Shown: positions 1 through 9,549 of the stretch, in pieces
Layout: each line of letters begins with the position of its first letter
Numbering within the stretch: position 1 is the first letter of the stretch
Source: Pseudomonas sp. Irchel s3h14
GTDB lineage: Bacteria > Pseudomonadota > Gammaproteobacteria > Pseudomonadales > Pseudomonadaceae
DNA: 64,000 nucleotides
Direction: 5' to 3'
NCBI RefSeq assembly: GCF_900187425.1
Contig: NZ_FYDJ01000004.1
Span: forward strand, 372,001-436,000
Program-made: the position numbers and the translations under genes
The notes under the pieces: generated by a model
Database searches by the model: none
Told to the model about the DNA's origin: nothing
The model's input: the letters and a program-made list of their open reading frames with translations, nothing else

Positions 1-993
1 GATGATGGCTTTGCTGCGGGCCATCCGCAGCATGCCGAATGCGAGCACCAGTGATAGAACGGCAGGTAGTCCCTCTGGCACCGCAGCCACCGCCAGGGAC
101 ACACCTAGCAGGAGAACCCGCAGCACATCGTCGACAGTGTGAATTTCAGAGAGCATCAGTACTGCCACAACGACAACCGTAGCGATCACCAGAACAGCAA
201 TACCGAGCATCCGCCCTATTGCGCGCACTTCCTTTTGCAGAGGCGTCACCTCTTCGGACGTGACATCCAGCAGATGAGCTATCGCCCCTACTTCAGTCGC
301 CATACCGACTGCCGTGACAACGCCGACCCCCGAACCCTGGGCGATGGCGGTGCCTTTGAACACCATATTGGAGCGCTCTGCCAAAGGCACTTCGGTGCGC
401 AAACGCGCTGCATTTTTCGAGACCGGTTCACTCTCTCCAGTCAGCGATGCTTCCAGTACCCGTAAGGCATTGGCCTGAATGAGTCGAGCATCGGCGCCCA
501 CAGAATCGCCCTCGGATAACACCAGCAGATCACCGATCACCAGGTGGTGACTGGGGATGCGCGACAACACTCCGTCGCGGATGATTGTGGAGGTGGATTG
601 AGTCAGTTTGGCCAATGCCGCAACCGCTCGTTGCGATCGGGTTTCCTGGAAAAACCCCAAAAGCGCATTAGCCAGTACAATCAGCATGATGACCACGGCA
701 TCAACGGGCCATTCTCGACCCTCTACAAGGAACCAGCTTCCCAAGGTAATGGCCACTGCGACAAGCAACAGATAAACCAGCGGATCTCTAAATTGCGCCA
801 GCAAGTAATGCCAGGCCGGTTTGACAGGTTGAGTGCGCAACTCATTGGCCCCGTCATGGCTCAGATGCATTTTCGCCTGTGCACTGGACAAGCCTGCGCG
901 GGAGTCAGAATCCAGCTCACGGACGATCGTTTCTATGTCTTCGAGGTATGGAGAAGCGATACAACGCTTGCCACGCTCATCGGTCTTACTCAT
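1..993 (-). CDS. Type II cation-transporting P-type ATPase, 3' end outside window
   Basis: The first 331 codons are present; the gene runs off the left edge. The start is the ATG at 993, behind AAGGGG; an ATG five bases upstream reads into a stop after one codon. The protein has an N-terminal cation-ATPase region, a first membrane pair near residues 65-105, the actuator motif TGES and the membrane motif PEGLPA. PEGLPA marks type II pumps (calcium or other divalent or monovalent cations) rather than the CPx heavy-metal class. The aspartyl-phosphate site lies beyond the window, so the ion cannot be assigned. The gene starts 28 bp after the stop of the split hemerythrin-type ATPase and is probably co-transcribed with it. 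Class is clear; substrate is open. Confidence 0.85.
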   Translation of the reverse strand, partial: MSKTDERGKRCIASPYLEDIETIVRELDSDSRAGLSSAQAKMHLSHDGANELRTQPVKPAWHYLLAQFRDPLVYLLLVAVAITLGSWFLVEGREWPVDAVVIMLIVLANALLGFFQETRSQRAVAALAKLTQSTSTIIRDGVLSRIPSHHLVIGDLLVLSEGDSVGADARLIQANALRVLEASLTGESEPVSKNAARLRTEVPLAERSNMVFKGTAIAQGSGVGVVTAVGMATEVGAIAHLLDVTSEEVTPLQKEVRAIGRMLGIAVLVIATVVVVAVLMLSEIHTVDDVLRVLLLGVSLAVAAVPEGLPAVLSLVLAFGMLRMARSKAII

Positions 994-1021
994 TTCATCC
1001 CCTTTTGCCGGACTTAATTTT

Positions 1022-2677
1022 CTAGCGCCAATCCAGATAACGAAACAGCTCCTCCTCCTGATCAAAGTGCAGTCGCACGAGGGTATCCAGACGAATCAGC
1101 TGATGCTGAATCTCATCAGCAGGTGCCGTTGCGGGGTCGGAACTGAAGTCGCTACTCATGCGCGTCAGTAAATGGATAAGGCGAAAAATCTCCCGGTGAG
1201 AGTGGCTCATAGCCGACATCGGGTCCTCGCCCGGCATGCTTCGCGTCAGCAGCGGGTACAGTGTGTTTTCATCTTCCCGCTCATGCTGCGCCAGTGATGT
1301 TTGCAGCTTGTTGACCAGTTGCACCAAGTCGGTCTGTGCTTGCGCAAGTGGGCGCTGGGCAAAGTCATTGGCCAGTTGGTGCAGCTCGCTCAGTACGGTG
1401 GAGAGTTGCTGGTGCTCATCTTGCAGGCGATCGATATGCTCTGCGGCAAGCTTTCGTTTCCTCAGCTCCCACGATGACCCCAGTGCCCGCAAGGCGTTAA
1501 GGATGATCACCACGTCGATGCCCTCCTGCACCACGGCGCCAATCAGCGGCGGCAGGTAACCGAGGGCCGCCACCGCCATGGCCAGCAACGACATCCCCAT
1601 GCCGACCAGCACACCCTGGCGGGCGATGTAGCGGGTGCGTCGGGCAATGTCCAGCGCCTCGACCAGACGATCCAGACGATCCACCAGCAGCACAACACCA
1701 GCGGCTTGTGCAGAAGCAGTGGCACCGCTGGCCCCCATGGCCACGCCGACATTCGCCGCTGCCAGCGCGGGGGCGTCGTTGATGCCATCGCCAACCATCA
1801 ATGTGCTAGTGCGCAGGCAACCTTGCTGTACCGCACGCACTTTATCCTCAGGGGTCAACCCGGCATGCAGCTCGTCAATCCCGGCAGACAGCGCAATCAT
1901 CTCGGCGGTTTCCAGGCGGTCCCCGGTTAGCATGACGATCTTTTCGATACCTCTATTGCGCAGTCGACGCAGAGTCTGCGGAGTTTCGCGCCGAACGTTG
2001 TCCGAGAAAATCAGCAGGCCCGCGAGTTTCCCATCCACGTCGATGAAGCTTCCACTGCACGCCAGGTAATCCATGCGCCGTAGCATGGCGGCGACCCAGT
2101 CAGTTCCAGGGGCGTCTTTGTGAGCAAAAGACAACGTGCCGAAACGCACCTGCACGCCATCGACATGCCCACAAAGTCCAGAGCCTGGGCTTTCTTCTAC
2201 TTCCTGCGGGACGCTGAGAGGCAATTGACGCTGATGCGCCGCTTCAACAATTGCCTGGGAGATAGGATGCGTCGAGGCCTGCGCCAGTGAAGCGGCCAGG
2301 CCAAGCAGGCGCTGCGGATCGGCCAGTCCGTTGACCTCTATCGACTGCAGACGGGCATGGCCGCTGGTCAGCGTGCCGGTCTTGTCGAGGAACACCTGCT
2401 TGATTCCGGCCAACGCTTCCAGGGTCACGCCGTCCTTGATCAGGATCCCGCGCCGCGCTGCCCTGGAAATCCCCGACATGATGGCAATCGGTACAGCCAG
2501 AATCAAAGGGCAAGGTGTGGCCACCACCAGAACCGCCAGCGCTCGCAAAGGATCACCACTCAAATGCCAGGCCAATCCGGCAATCAGCAACGTCAGTGGG
2601 ATGAAGAACAATGCATAGCGGTCGGCCAGGCGCACGAAAGGTGCGCGCGAACGACGTGCTTCCTCAGCCAGCCGCAC
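1022..2677 (-). pseudogene. Heavy-metal P-type ATPase, C-terminal part with fused hemerythrin domain (split by frameshift)
   Basis: This frame carries the ion-path motif TPCPL, the phosphorylation site DKTGT, the hinge GDGINDAP and then, in about the last 140 residues, a hemerythrin HHE domain with His/Glu clusters (HIDRLQDEH, HERED, HSHRE, HFDQEEE) that would bind a di-iron centre. It lacks the actuator domain, which lies in the preceding frame. Removing one copy of a 29-bp tandem duplication at 2692-2749 joins the two frames in a continuous ATPase (RTAAQS then TYAGIVRLAEE). The GTG at 2677 overlaps the TAG of the upstream fragment, so translational re-initiation could still make this piece separately. 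The fusion suggests an iron- or oxygen-responsive metal pump. Calling it a pseudogene is inference; it could be phase-variable or an assembly artefact. Confidence 0.75.
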
Positions 2678-3333
2678 TATGCCGGCATAGGTACTCTGCG
2701 CAGCCGTTCGCGTGGCGAATTACTCTGCGCAGCCGTTCGCGTGGCGAATAGCAGGATGGGCGCACCGACATTGGATACGCCACTGGGCAGTTGCTCGCCC
2801 TCTCGACGGGTTACGGGCAACGACTCACCACTGAGCGCCGATTCGTCGAGAATGGCCGCATGACTCAGCAGGCGACCGTCGACCGGTATCACCTCCCCCA
2901 GCCGCACCAACAATGTCTGATGCAGTTGGACCTGCTCAACGGGGATCTGGCGCAAGCCACCCTCCTCCTGCAACCAGGCAAAACGTGGCGCCCGGTCGAT
3001 GAGCGCACGAAGCTCGCGGTCGGCGCGTTGCTTGGTGAAAAACTCCAGGGTCCGGCCGGTCGCCAGCATCAAGGCAATCACCGCCGCCACGAGTGTCTGC
3101 TCAAAGACCAGGGCGGCAGTGATCGACAGCAGCGCGATCAGGTCGACACCGGCCTCGCGCCGGGCCAGGCGCCTGACGATCTCAATGAGCAGGACCGCGG
3201 ACATCACCAGACTGCCTGCGGCCCAGCACATCGATGCCCAATCAGGTTCTTGCGCAACATACGCAACGCCGCCGGCCAGCAGCGCCAGAGCGGTGAGCAG
3301 CAATAGAACGGGGTCCAGCCATTTGCTGAGCAT
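2677..3333 (-). pseudogene. Heavy-metal P-type ATPase, N-terminal part (split by frameshift)
   Basis: This piece holds the first membrane helices and the actuator domain with the motif SGES (DESALSGESLPVT). It has no N-terminal metal-binding domain. It ends early, in a frameshifted tail after RTAAQS, at a TAG that overlaps the start of the next frame. Several starts are possible; the ATG at 3333 (MLSKWLDPV) has the best ribosome site, GAGGAA nine bases upstream. ATGs at 3363 and 3381 and a longer form from 3462 are weaker. It lies divergent to arcD, with an Anr-type box at 3509-3522 between them. Together with 1022-2677 it would make one pump of about 760 residues. Confidence 0.7.
2692..2749. 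repeat. Perfect 29-bp tandem duplication inside the P-type ATPase gene
   Basis: Bases 2692-2720 are repeated exactly at 2721-2749. Because 29 is not a multiple of three, the second copy shifts the reading frame and breaks the ATPase. Loss of either copy restores a continuous, family-like reading frame. Perfect identity implies a recent event. Confidence 0.95.
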
Positions 3334-3508
3334 CGAAGTGAGTTCCTCAAAAGCGATTTGCATGCCTCGCTGTAAAAACATCTGTCGCTCATCGAGGTAG
3401 AGCTTAGGACTCGAATGTCTTTCGTGTCCGGCGAGGCGCCACAATTGAAGCGTTGGACACAACGGAGGTCATGGCTGTGCCCGGACAAACCAGGTGTTTG
3501 CCCTCTTT

Positions 3509-3522
3509 CTGATCTAAATCAA
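3509..3522. promoter_or_regulatory. Anr/FNR box between split ATPase and arcD
   Basis: CTGAT-CTAA-ATCAA matches the TTGAT-N4-ATCAA consensus with one mismatch. It lies 92 bp before the arcD start, where an activator site at about -41 would fit, and could also serve the divergent ATPase. Anr control of the arc operon is established in P. aeruginosa. Confidence 0.75.
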
Positions 3523-3613
3523 CCAGGCCTTGGACGTTCACGTAGAAATTAGAGTCAGCAGTCGTACCATCACATTCAATGGATGCAGAAACTCTCGTTT
3601 CGTGGAGGCTCCC

Positions 3614-5104
3614 ATGGCTACGCACCTGCAAGGCACCCAACCGGTCGTCCCGCCGACTGCCCACCCACTTGCAGGCAGTTTGCGAAAGGTGGAACCCAAG
3701 CGCCTGTCCTTGAGCCTGCTGATTGCCCTGGTGGTCGGTTCGATGATCGGCAGCGGCATTTTCAGCCTGCCGCAAAACATGGCAGTCAGTGCGGGTGCCG
3801 GGGCGATCCTGATTGGTTGGCTGATCACCGGCGTCGGCATGCTGTCGCTGGCGCTGGTCTATCAGATCTTGTCCAACCGCCAACCGGCGCTGGACAACGG
3901 CGTGTTCGCCTACGCCCGCGCCTTGGGTGGCGAATACCTCAGCTTCAACTCAGCCTGGGGCTACTGGATCAGCGCCTGGATCGGCAACGTCAGCTACCTG
4001 GTGATTTTGTTCGCTGCGCTGAGTTATTTCTTCCCCCTGTTCGGTGAAGGCAATAACAAAGCTGCGATTGCCGGGGCGTCCGTGGTGCTGTGGTCGTTGC
4101 ACTGGATGATTCTCAGGGGCATGCACACGGCAGCGCGCGCCAACGCGTTGACGACGGTGGCCAAGATCGTGCCGTTGCTGCTGTTTATTGGTGTGGTGAT
4201 AGCGGCTTTCCAGCGTGAAACCTTCAGTGTCGACTTCTGGGGGGCGCCCGCGCTGGGCAGCACCCTCGATCAAGTCAAAAGCACCATGTTGGTGACTGTC
4301 TGGGTGTTCATCGGGATCGAGGGCGCCAATGTGTTCTCTGCCCGCGCAGCGGAGCGGGCCAATGTCGGCCGCGCCACGGTCATCGGCTTTGTCATCACCC
4401 TGTTGCTGTTGATTGCAGTGTCGTTACTCTCGCTGGGCATTCTCAGACAACCTGAACTGGCCGCACTGAAAAATCCTTCGATGGCCGGCGTGCTTCAGGC
4501 CGCAGCCGGGCCATGGGGCGCGGTGTTGATCAGCATTGGCTTGATCATTTCGGTGGGGGGCGCCCTACTCGCCTGGACGCTGCTGGCGGCGGAATCGGTG
4601 TTCACACCGGCCAAGGAAAAGGTCATGCCGGGCGCGCTGGCCGTGGAAAACACCCAGGGTGTGCCGGCCAATGCGCTGTGGATCACCAACAGCTGCATTC
4701 AACTGTTCCTGCTACTGACGCTGTACTCGAGCGCCAGTTACCTCGCGCTGATTTCCCTGGCCACCTCGATGATTCTGCTGCCGTACCTGTTCAGCGGGCT
4801 GTATGCGCTGAAACTGACCTGGCAGGGCCAGACCTATGCCGGCCACCGCGCCCTGCAACTACGCGACATGGCCATCGCCTCGATCGCCACACTGTATTGC
4901 CTGTGGCTGCTGTATGCCGCCGGGCCTAAATACATGTTGCTCAGCGCTTTGCTCTACGCCCCCGGTTCGTTGATTTACCTGGCCACCATGAAGGCTCGTC
5001 AGGGGCAACCGCTCAGCGGCCCCGAGACGGGACTGTTGATCATTATCTGGACGGCGGCAGCCTTCGCCGGCTGGATGCTGTGGTCCGGAACACTGGCGTT
5101 GTAG
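3614..5104 (+). CDS. arcD: Arginine/ornithine antiporter
   Basis: An inner-membrane antiporter of 496 residues from the APC superfamily. It exchanges external arginine for ornithine, feeding the arginine deiminase pathway without energy cost. The N-terminal GSMIGSGIFSLPQNMA is the family's first-helix glycine motif, and about twelve or thirteen hydrophobic segments follow. The start is the ATG at 3614 behind GGAGG; the reading frame is open further upstream, but only from a TTG inside the promoter region. Length is close to ArcD of P. aeruginosa. It heads an arc cluster in which an Hsp20 gene and a stress-protein remnant have come between arcD and arcA. An Anr box upstream predicts low-oxygen induction. 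Confidence 0.9.
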   Translation: MATHLQGTQPVVPPTAHPLAGSLRKVEPKRLSLSLLIALVVGSMIGSGIFSLPQNMAVSAGAGAILIGWLITGVGMLSLALVYQILSNRQPALDNGVFAYARALGGEYLSFNSAWGYWISAWIGNVSYLVILFAALSYFFPLFGEGNNKAAIAGASVVLWSLHWMILRGMHTAARANALTTVAKIVPLLLFIGVVIAAFQRETFSVDFWGAPALGSTLDQVKSTMLVTVWVFIGIEGANVFSARAAERANVGRATVIGFVITLLLLIAVSLLSLGILRQPELAALKNPSMAGVLQAAAGPWGAVLISIGLIISVGGALLAWTLLAAESVFTPAKEKVMPGALAVENTQGVPANALWITNSCIQLFLLLTLYSSASYLALISLATSMILLPYLFSGLYALKLTWQGQTYAGHRALQLRDMAIASIATLYCLWLLYAAGPKYMLLSALLYAPGSLIYLATMKARQGQPLSGPETGLLIIIWTAAAFAGWMLWSGTLAL

Positions 5105-5192
5105 GGGCAGTGTCATGTGTTTGTTCTGTCGTGGTGGACCGGCAAACGGGGTGTTTGCGATCCATCTCTATCACCCAAGAGGAGAAATCAAA

Positions 5193-5735
5193 ATGAGCAA
5201 CAGCGAAAAAAAAGTGCCGGTTCATAGCGACAACAAAGCCAGTCAGCATCCGGTGGCAACAGACCTCTGGCGCCCCCTGGAAAAACTCCGCCAGCAGGTT
5301 GATCACTTGTTCGAAGACTTCAATCGCGGCTCTGGGCTGTCGCCATTCGGTCGCGGGCTGTTCGATGTCGAGCCGCTCTGGCGTCGGGAGCTGATTGGTC
5401 ACAGCCTGCCTGCCGTGGACATCACCGAGAAAGACAAAAGCTTCGAAATCACTGCCGAACTGCCCGGCATGGATCAGAAAAACATTGAGATCAAACTGTC
5501 CAACGGCAGCCTGATCATCAAAGGCGAAAAGAAAGAGGACAAGGAAGAAAAAAGGAAGGGCTATCACCTCAGCGAGCGTCACTACGGTTCCTTCGAACGG
5601 GTGTTCAACCTGCCCAAAGGAGTCGATGCCGAGAAGATCGACGCGAGTTTCAGCAAGGGCGTGCTGAGCATCTCGCTTCCGAAAAAGCCCGAAGCCATGA
5701 AAGCTGACAAGGTCGTGCCAATCAAAGGCGACTGA
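5193..5735 (+). CDS. Small heat-shock protein, Hsp20/alpha-crystallin family
   Basis: A cytoplasmic holdase chaperone of 180 residues. The alpha-crystallin domain covers roughly residues 70-165 (PAVDITEKDKSFEITAELPGM) and the conserved C-terminal element GVLSISLPK is present, followed by a short IPI-like tail (VVPIKGD). The start at 5193 has a strong AGAGGAGAA site; the open frame from 5115 lacks one. It lies in the arc cluster, 88 bp after arcD and before arcA, on the same strand, which is an unusual place for a chaperone. It may be transcribed with arcD. Together with the FtsH and BON genes downstream it gives the island a protein-quality-control set. Confidence 0.9.
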   Translation: MSNSEKKVPVHSDNKASQHPVATDLWRPLEKLRQQVDHLFEDFNRGSGLSPFGRGLFDVEPLWRRELIGHSLPAVDITEKDKSFEITAELPGMDQKNIEIKLSNGSLIIKGEKKEDKEEKRKGYHLSERHYGSFERVFNLPKGVDAEKIDASFSKGVLSISLPKKPEAMKADKVVPIKGD

Positions 5736-5743
5736 TTCTCAGG

Positions 5744-5777
5744 CTGTCCTGCCCCTGCCAGGAAACTGGCGGGACAG
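5744..5777 (+). terminator. Hairpin after hsp20
   Basis: A 10-bp stem (CTGTCCTGCC with GGCGGGACAG, one G-T pair) and a 14-base loop follow the hsp20 stop. No clear U-run follows, so it may be an attenuator or mRNA-stabilising hairpin between arcD-hsp20 and arcA. Confidence 0.45.
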
Positions 5778-5782
5778 AATTG

Positions 5783-5935
5783 AGGGCGTCTCGCAACCGA
5801 CCATACAGGGTCGGGGTCGGCACACTCATCGTGGCGTCGCCCACCACCGACCAGTGACGTATGTGCAAAGCAGCACCACAGGAAGCCGCCAGCGTCGAGG
5901 CCAAGTCGAGATTCGCTCAGTTCCGCCAGCTCATC
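5783..5935 (-). pseudogene. Remnant of a universal stress protein gene
   Basis: Translated on the minus strand, this stretch gives LASTLAASCGAALH, then WSVVGDAT and SVPT. These match, in order, the start of the second UspA domain of the intact gene at 11023-11946 (LASTLAASCGAALHVL, WSVMGDATRSVPT). Frame and flanks are decayed. It shows that a sixth stress-protein gene once stood, or was copied, between hsp20 and arcA. The rest of the 427-bp gap up to arcA holds no gene that I can see. Confidence 0.7.
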
Positions 5936-6162
5936 TTTGATTTTCTCGAACCTGGGTCCGAAGCAGGCGACCCCCTACTTCCGTTGGCGAGAAACTACGG
6001 GGGGGCGGGTTAATAAGCGCAAGCCATGTTGCTGTTCAAGGCGGCCATGGTTTGGCTAAGGATATCCGCACAACCCGCCGCGCGTATGCCGTTTAAGTTT
6101 CCTGACCCTTTAAGCCCCTCGTTGTGTAGAGGGAATGAGTTGTCATCTGGAGGATCACTGCA

Positions 6163-7419
6163 ATGACCACGGAAAAAGTTAAGTACGGCGTACATTCCGA
6201 AGCCGGCAAACTGCGCAAAGTCATGGTTTGCTCTCCAGGCCTGGCCCATCAGCGGCTGACCCCGAACAACTGCGACGAGCTTCTTTTCGATGATGTGCTG
6301 TGGGTCGCCCAAGCCAAGCGCGACCATTTCGACTTCGTCACCAAAATGCGCGAGCGCAATGTCGACGTACTGGAAATGCACAACCTGCTGACCGACATCG
6401 TCGCCATCCCTGAAGCCCTGAACTGGATCCTGGAGCGCAAGATCACCGCCAATTCAGTGGGCTTGGGCCTGGTCAACGAAGTCAGCTCGTGGCTGCGCAG
6501 CCTGGAGTCGCGCAAGATTGCCGAGTTCCTGATTGGCGGCGTGTCGGCGGATGATCTGCCGGACAGCTTCGGCGGCAAGACCATTCAGATGTTCCGCGAT
6601 TTCCTCGGCCACTCGAGCTTCATTCTGCCGCCGTTGCCCAACACCCAGTTCACCCGCGACACCACCTGCTGGATTTTCGGTGGCGTGACTCTGAATCCGA
6701 TGCACTGGCCGGCGCGCCGTCAGGAAACGTTGCTGGCCAGTGCCATCTACAAATTCCACCCGGAGTTCACCAACGCTGACTTCCAGATCTGGTATGGCGA
6801 TCCGGATCAGGAACACGGCAACGCCACACTCGAAGGCGGCGACGTGATGCCAATCGGCAACGGCGTGGTCTTGATCGGCATGGGCGAACGGTCGTCGCGC
6901 CAGGCCATCGGCCAACTGGCGGTGAACCTGTTCAAGCACAACGTCGTAGAGCGCGTGATTGTCGCAGGCCTGCCGAAATCCCGCGCAGCGATGCACCTGG
7001 ACACCGTGTTCAGCTTCTGCGACCGCGACCTGGTGACGATTTTTCCGGAAGTGGTCAGCCAGATCGTCGCCTTCACCCTGCGCCCTGACGACAGCAAACC
7101 GGGCGGTATCGACATTCGTCGCGAAGAAACCAACTTCCTCGACACCGTGGCCAAGGCTCTCAACCTGAAAACGTTGCGCGTGGTGGAAACCGGCGGCAAC
7201 AGCTTCGCCGCCGAGCGCGAGCAGTGGGACGACGGCAACAACGTGGTGGCCGTGGAACCGGGCGTGGTGATCGGCTACGACCGCAACACCTACACCAACA
7301 CCCTGCTGCGCAAGGCCGGTATTGAAGTCATCACCATCAGCGCCGGCGAACTCGGTCGCGGGCGTGGTGGTGGCCATTGCATGACCTGCCCGATCATCCG
7401 CGATCCTATCGACTATTAA
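6163..7419 (+). CDS. arcA: Arginine deiminase
   Basis: A cytoplasmic enzyme of 418 residues, converting arginine to citrulline and ammonia, the first step of the ATP-yielding deiminase pathway. The catalytic cysteine is Cys406 in GGGHCMTCP, the same position as in the P. aeruginosa enzyme. LEGGDV and MHLDTVF supply the acidic and histidine residues, and FTRDT is the conserved substrate loop. The ATG at 6163 follows GGAGGA. arcB begins 70 bp later and arcC after that, all on one strand. No Anr box is visible directly upstream, so expression probably depends on the arcD promoter. Confidence 0.97.
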   Translation: MTTEKVKYGVHSEAGKLRKVMVCSPGLAHQRLTPNNCDELLFDDVLWVAQAKRDHFDFVTKMRERNVDVLEMHNLLTDIVAIPEALNWILERKITANSVGLGLVNEVSSWLRSLESRKIAEFLIGGVSADDLPDSFGGKTIQMFRDFLGHSSFILPPLPNTQFTRDTTCWIFGGVTLNPMHWPARRQETLLASAIYKFHPEFTNADFQIWYGDPDQEHGNATLEGGDVMPIGNGVVLIGMGERSSRQAIGQLAVNLFKHNVVERVIVAGLPKSRAAMHLDTVFSFCDRDLVTIFPEVVSQIVAFTLRPDDSKPGGIDIRREETNFLDTVAKALNLKTLRVVETGGNSFAAEREQWDDGNNVVAVEPGVVIGYDRNTYTNTLLRKAGIEVITISAGELGRGRGGGHCMTCPIIRDPIDY

Positions 7420-7489
7420 TTCCTGTGCCCTGCTTCGCGCTCATAAAGCGGGAGGCAGGTGGATAACCCAAACTCAAGGAGATCCCATC

Positions 7490-8500
7490 ATGGCTTTCAA
7501 CATGCGCAACCGCAGCCTGCTCTCGCTGATGCACCACACGACTCGCGAGCTGCACTACCTGCTGGACTTGTCCCGTGACCTCAAACGCGCCAAGTACACC
7601 GGTACCGAGCGTGCGCACCTGCAAGGCAAAAACATCGCACTGATCTTCGAAAAAACCTCGACCCGCACCCGTTGCGCCTTCGAAGTCGCGGCCCACGACC
7701 AAGGCGCTCACGTCACCTACATCGACCCGGTGTCGTCGCAGATCGGCCACAAGGAAAGCATGAAGGACACCGCCCGCGTGCTGGGGCGGATGTTCGACGC
7801 CATTGAGTACCGCGGCTTCGAACAGGAAATCGTCGAAGAGCTGGCCAAGTTCGCCGGCGTGCCGGTGTTCAACGGTCTGACCGCTGAATTCCATCCGACG
7901 CAAATGATCGCCGACACCCTGACCATGCGTGAACACAGCGACAAGCCGCTGCACGACATCAGCTACGCCTACCTCGGCGACGCCCGCTACAACATGGGTA
8001 ATTCACTGCTGATGATCGGCGCCAAACTGGGCATGGACGTGCGCATCGCCGCACCGAAAGCCTTGTGGCCGCAGGCTGATTTCATTGCTCAATGCAAAGC
8101 CTTCGCCGAAGACAGTGGCGCACGCATCACCATCACCGAAGACCCGAAAGAAGCGGTCAAAGGCGTGGACTTCATCCACACCGACATCTGGGTGTCGATG
8201 GGTGAGCCCGTGGAAGCGTGGGACGAGCGCATCGAGCAACTGCTGCCGTATCAGGTGAACGCCGCCATGATGAAAGCCTCCGGCAATCCGCGCGTGAAAT
8301 TCATGCACTGCCTGCCGGCGTTCCACAACAGCGAAACTAAGGTCGGCAAAGACATCGCCGCGCGCTATCCGTACCTGGCCAACGGTATTGAGGTGACTGA
8401 AGAGGTCTTCGAATCGCCGGCCAACATCGCCTTTGAGCAAGCGGAAAACCGCATGCACACCATCAAGGCGATTCTGGTGTCGGCGTTGGCAGATATCTAA
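7490..8500 (+). CDS. arcB: Catabolic ornithine carbamoyltransferase
   Basis: A 336-residue enzyme that splits citrulline phosphorolytically to ornithine and carbamoyl phosphate. The carbamoyl-phosphate motif STRTR lies near residue 57, and HCLPAFHN is the ornithine-site motif near residue 275. Its length and its place between arcA and arcC mark it as the catabolic ArcB, not the biosynthetic ArgF. AAGGAGA precedes the ATG. Confidence 0.96.
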   Translation: MAFNMRNRSLLSLMHHTTRELHYLLDLSRDLKRAKYTGTERAHLQGKNIALIFEKTSTRTRCAFEVAAHDQGAHVTYIDPVSSQIGHKESMKDTARVLGRMFDAIEYRGFEQEIVEELAKFAGVPVFNGLTAEFHPTQMIADTLTMREHSDKPLHDISYAYLGDARYNMGNSLLMIGAKLGMDVRIAAPKALWPQADFIAQCKAFAEDSGARITITEDPKEAVKGVDFIHTDIWVSMGEPVEAWDERIEQLLPYQVNAAMMKASGNPRVKFMHCLPAFHNSETKVGKDIAARYPYLANGIEVTEEVFESPANIAFEQAENRMHTIKAILVSALADI

Positions 8501-8556
8501 CCGTATCGATCGTCTCCACGTATCGCGCGGAGCGATATTACTAAAAGGAATGCATT

Positions 8557-9486
8557 ATGCGTATCGTCGTTGCTTTGGGCGGTAACGCCCTGCTCCGCCG
8601 GGGTGAACCCATGACCGCGGACAACCAGCGCGCCAACATCCGGATCGCCGCTGAGCAGATCGCAAAGATCCACCCTGGCAACCAACTGATAATCGCCCAC
8701 GGCAATGGTCCACAAGTCGGCCTGCTGTCGTTGCAAGCGGCGGCCTACACCTCGGTGTCCCCTTACCCGTTGGACGTGCTTGGCGCCGAAACCGACGGCA
8801 TGATCGGCTACATCATCGAGCAGGAACTGGGCAACCTGCTGGACTTCGAAGTGCCGTTTGCCACGCTGCTGACTCAGGTCGAAGTCGACGCCAACGACCC
8901 GGCGTTCCAGCACCCAAGCAAACCCATCGGCCCGGTCTACACCAAGGCCGAAGCGGAAAAACTCGCCGCGGAAAAAGGCTGGGCCATTGCCCCGGACGGC
9001 GACAAATACCGCCGTGTGGTCGCCAGTCCAAGACCGAAACGTATCTTCGAAATCCGCCCGATCAAATGGTTGCTGGAAAAAGGCAGCATCGTGATTTGTG
9101 CCGGCGGTGGCGGCATTCCGACGGTGTACGGCGCCGATGGCAAACTCCAGGGTGTGGAAGCGGTGATCGACAAGGACCTGTGCTCGGCGCTGCTGGCCGA
9201 ACAGCTGAACAGTGATCTGTTGGTGATCGCCACCGACGTCAACGCCGCCTTCATCGACTTCGGCAAACCCACCCAGAAAACTATCGCCCATGCTCATCCT
9301 GATGAACTGGAAAAACTTGCCTTCGCGGCCGGCTCCATGGGGCCAAAGGTGCAGGCAGCCTGCCAGTTCGCTCGCAACACCGGCAAAGTGGCAGCCATCG
9401 GGTCACTGGCCGACATTGAAGACATCGTCAACGGCGCAGCAGGCACTCAAATCAGTACAACCGAGGAAGGTATCCGCTTCCGTTGA
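8557..9486 (+). CDS. arcC: Carbamate kinase
   Basis: A 309-residue kinase of the amino-acid-kinase fold. It makes ATP from carbamoyl phosphate and ADP, the energy-yielding step of the pathway. The N-terminal [13 protein letters not shown] loop, AHGNGPQVG and CAGGGGIPT are the family nucleotide and substrate motifs. The ATG at 8557 has AAAGGA upstream, 56 bp after arcB. A second, truncated copy of its first 32 codons lies 19.9 kb away at 28458. Confidence 0.96.
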   Translation: MRIVVALGGNALLRRGEPMTADNQRANIRIAAEQIAKIHPGNQLIIAHGNGPQVGLLSLQAAAYTSVSPYPLDVLGAETDGMIGYIIEQELGNLLDFEVPFATLLTQVEVDANDPAFQHPSKPIGPVYTKAEAEKLAAEKGWAIAPDGDKYRRVVASPRPKRIFEIRPIKWLLEKGSIVICAGGGGIPTVYGADGKLQGVEAVIDKDLCSALLAEQLNSDLLVIATDVNAAFIDFGKPTQKTIAHAHPDELEKLAFAAGSMGPKVQAACQFARNTGKVAAIGSLADIEDIVNGAAGTQISTTEEGIRFR

Positions 9487-9549
9487 CATTGCTTGTGGGT
9501 ACTGAAGGGCACCCGCTGATGAGCGGTACTCTCGTCAGCGTAATGAACT

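Noticed and set aside
3404..3883. 159-codon minus-strand frame over the arcD promoter
   Set aside because: It overlaps arcD's start and the Anr box and has no protein-like features.
6454..7377. 307-codon open frame antisense to arcA
   Set aside because: Shadow of the strongly supported arcA frame; composition (Val/His/Ala repeats) is not protein-like.
8497..9297. 266-codon open frame antisense to arcC
   Set aside because: Shadow of arcC; no start context or family features.
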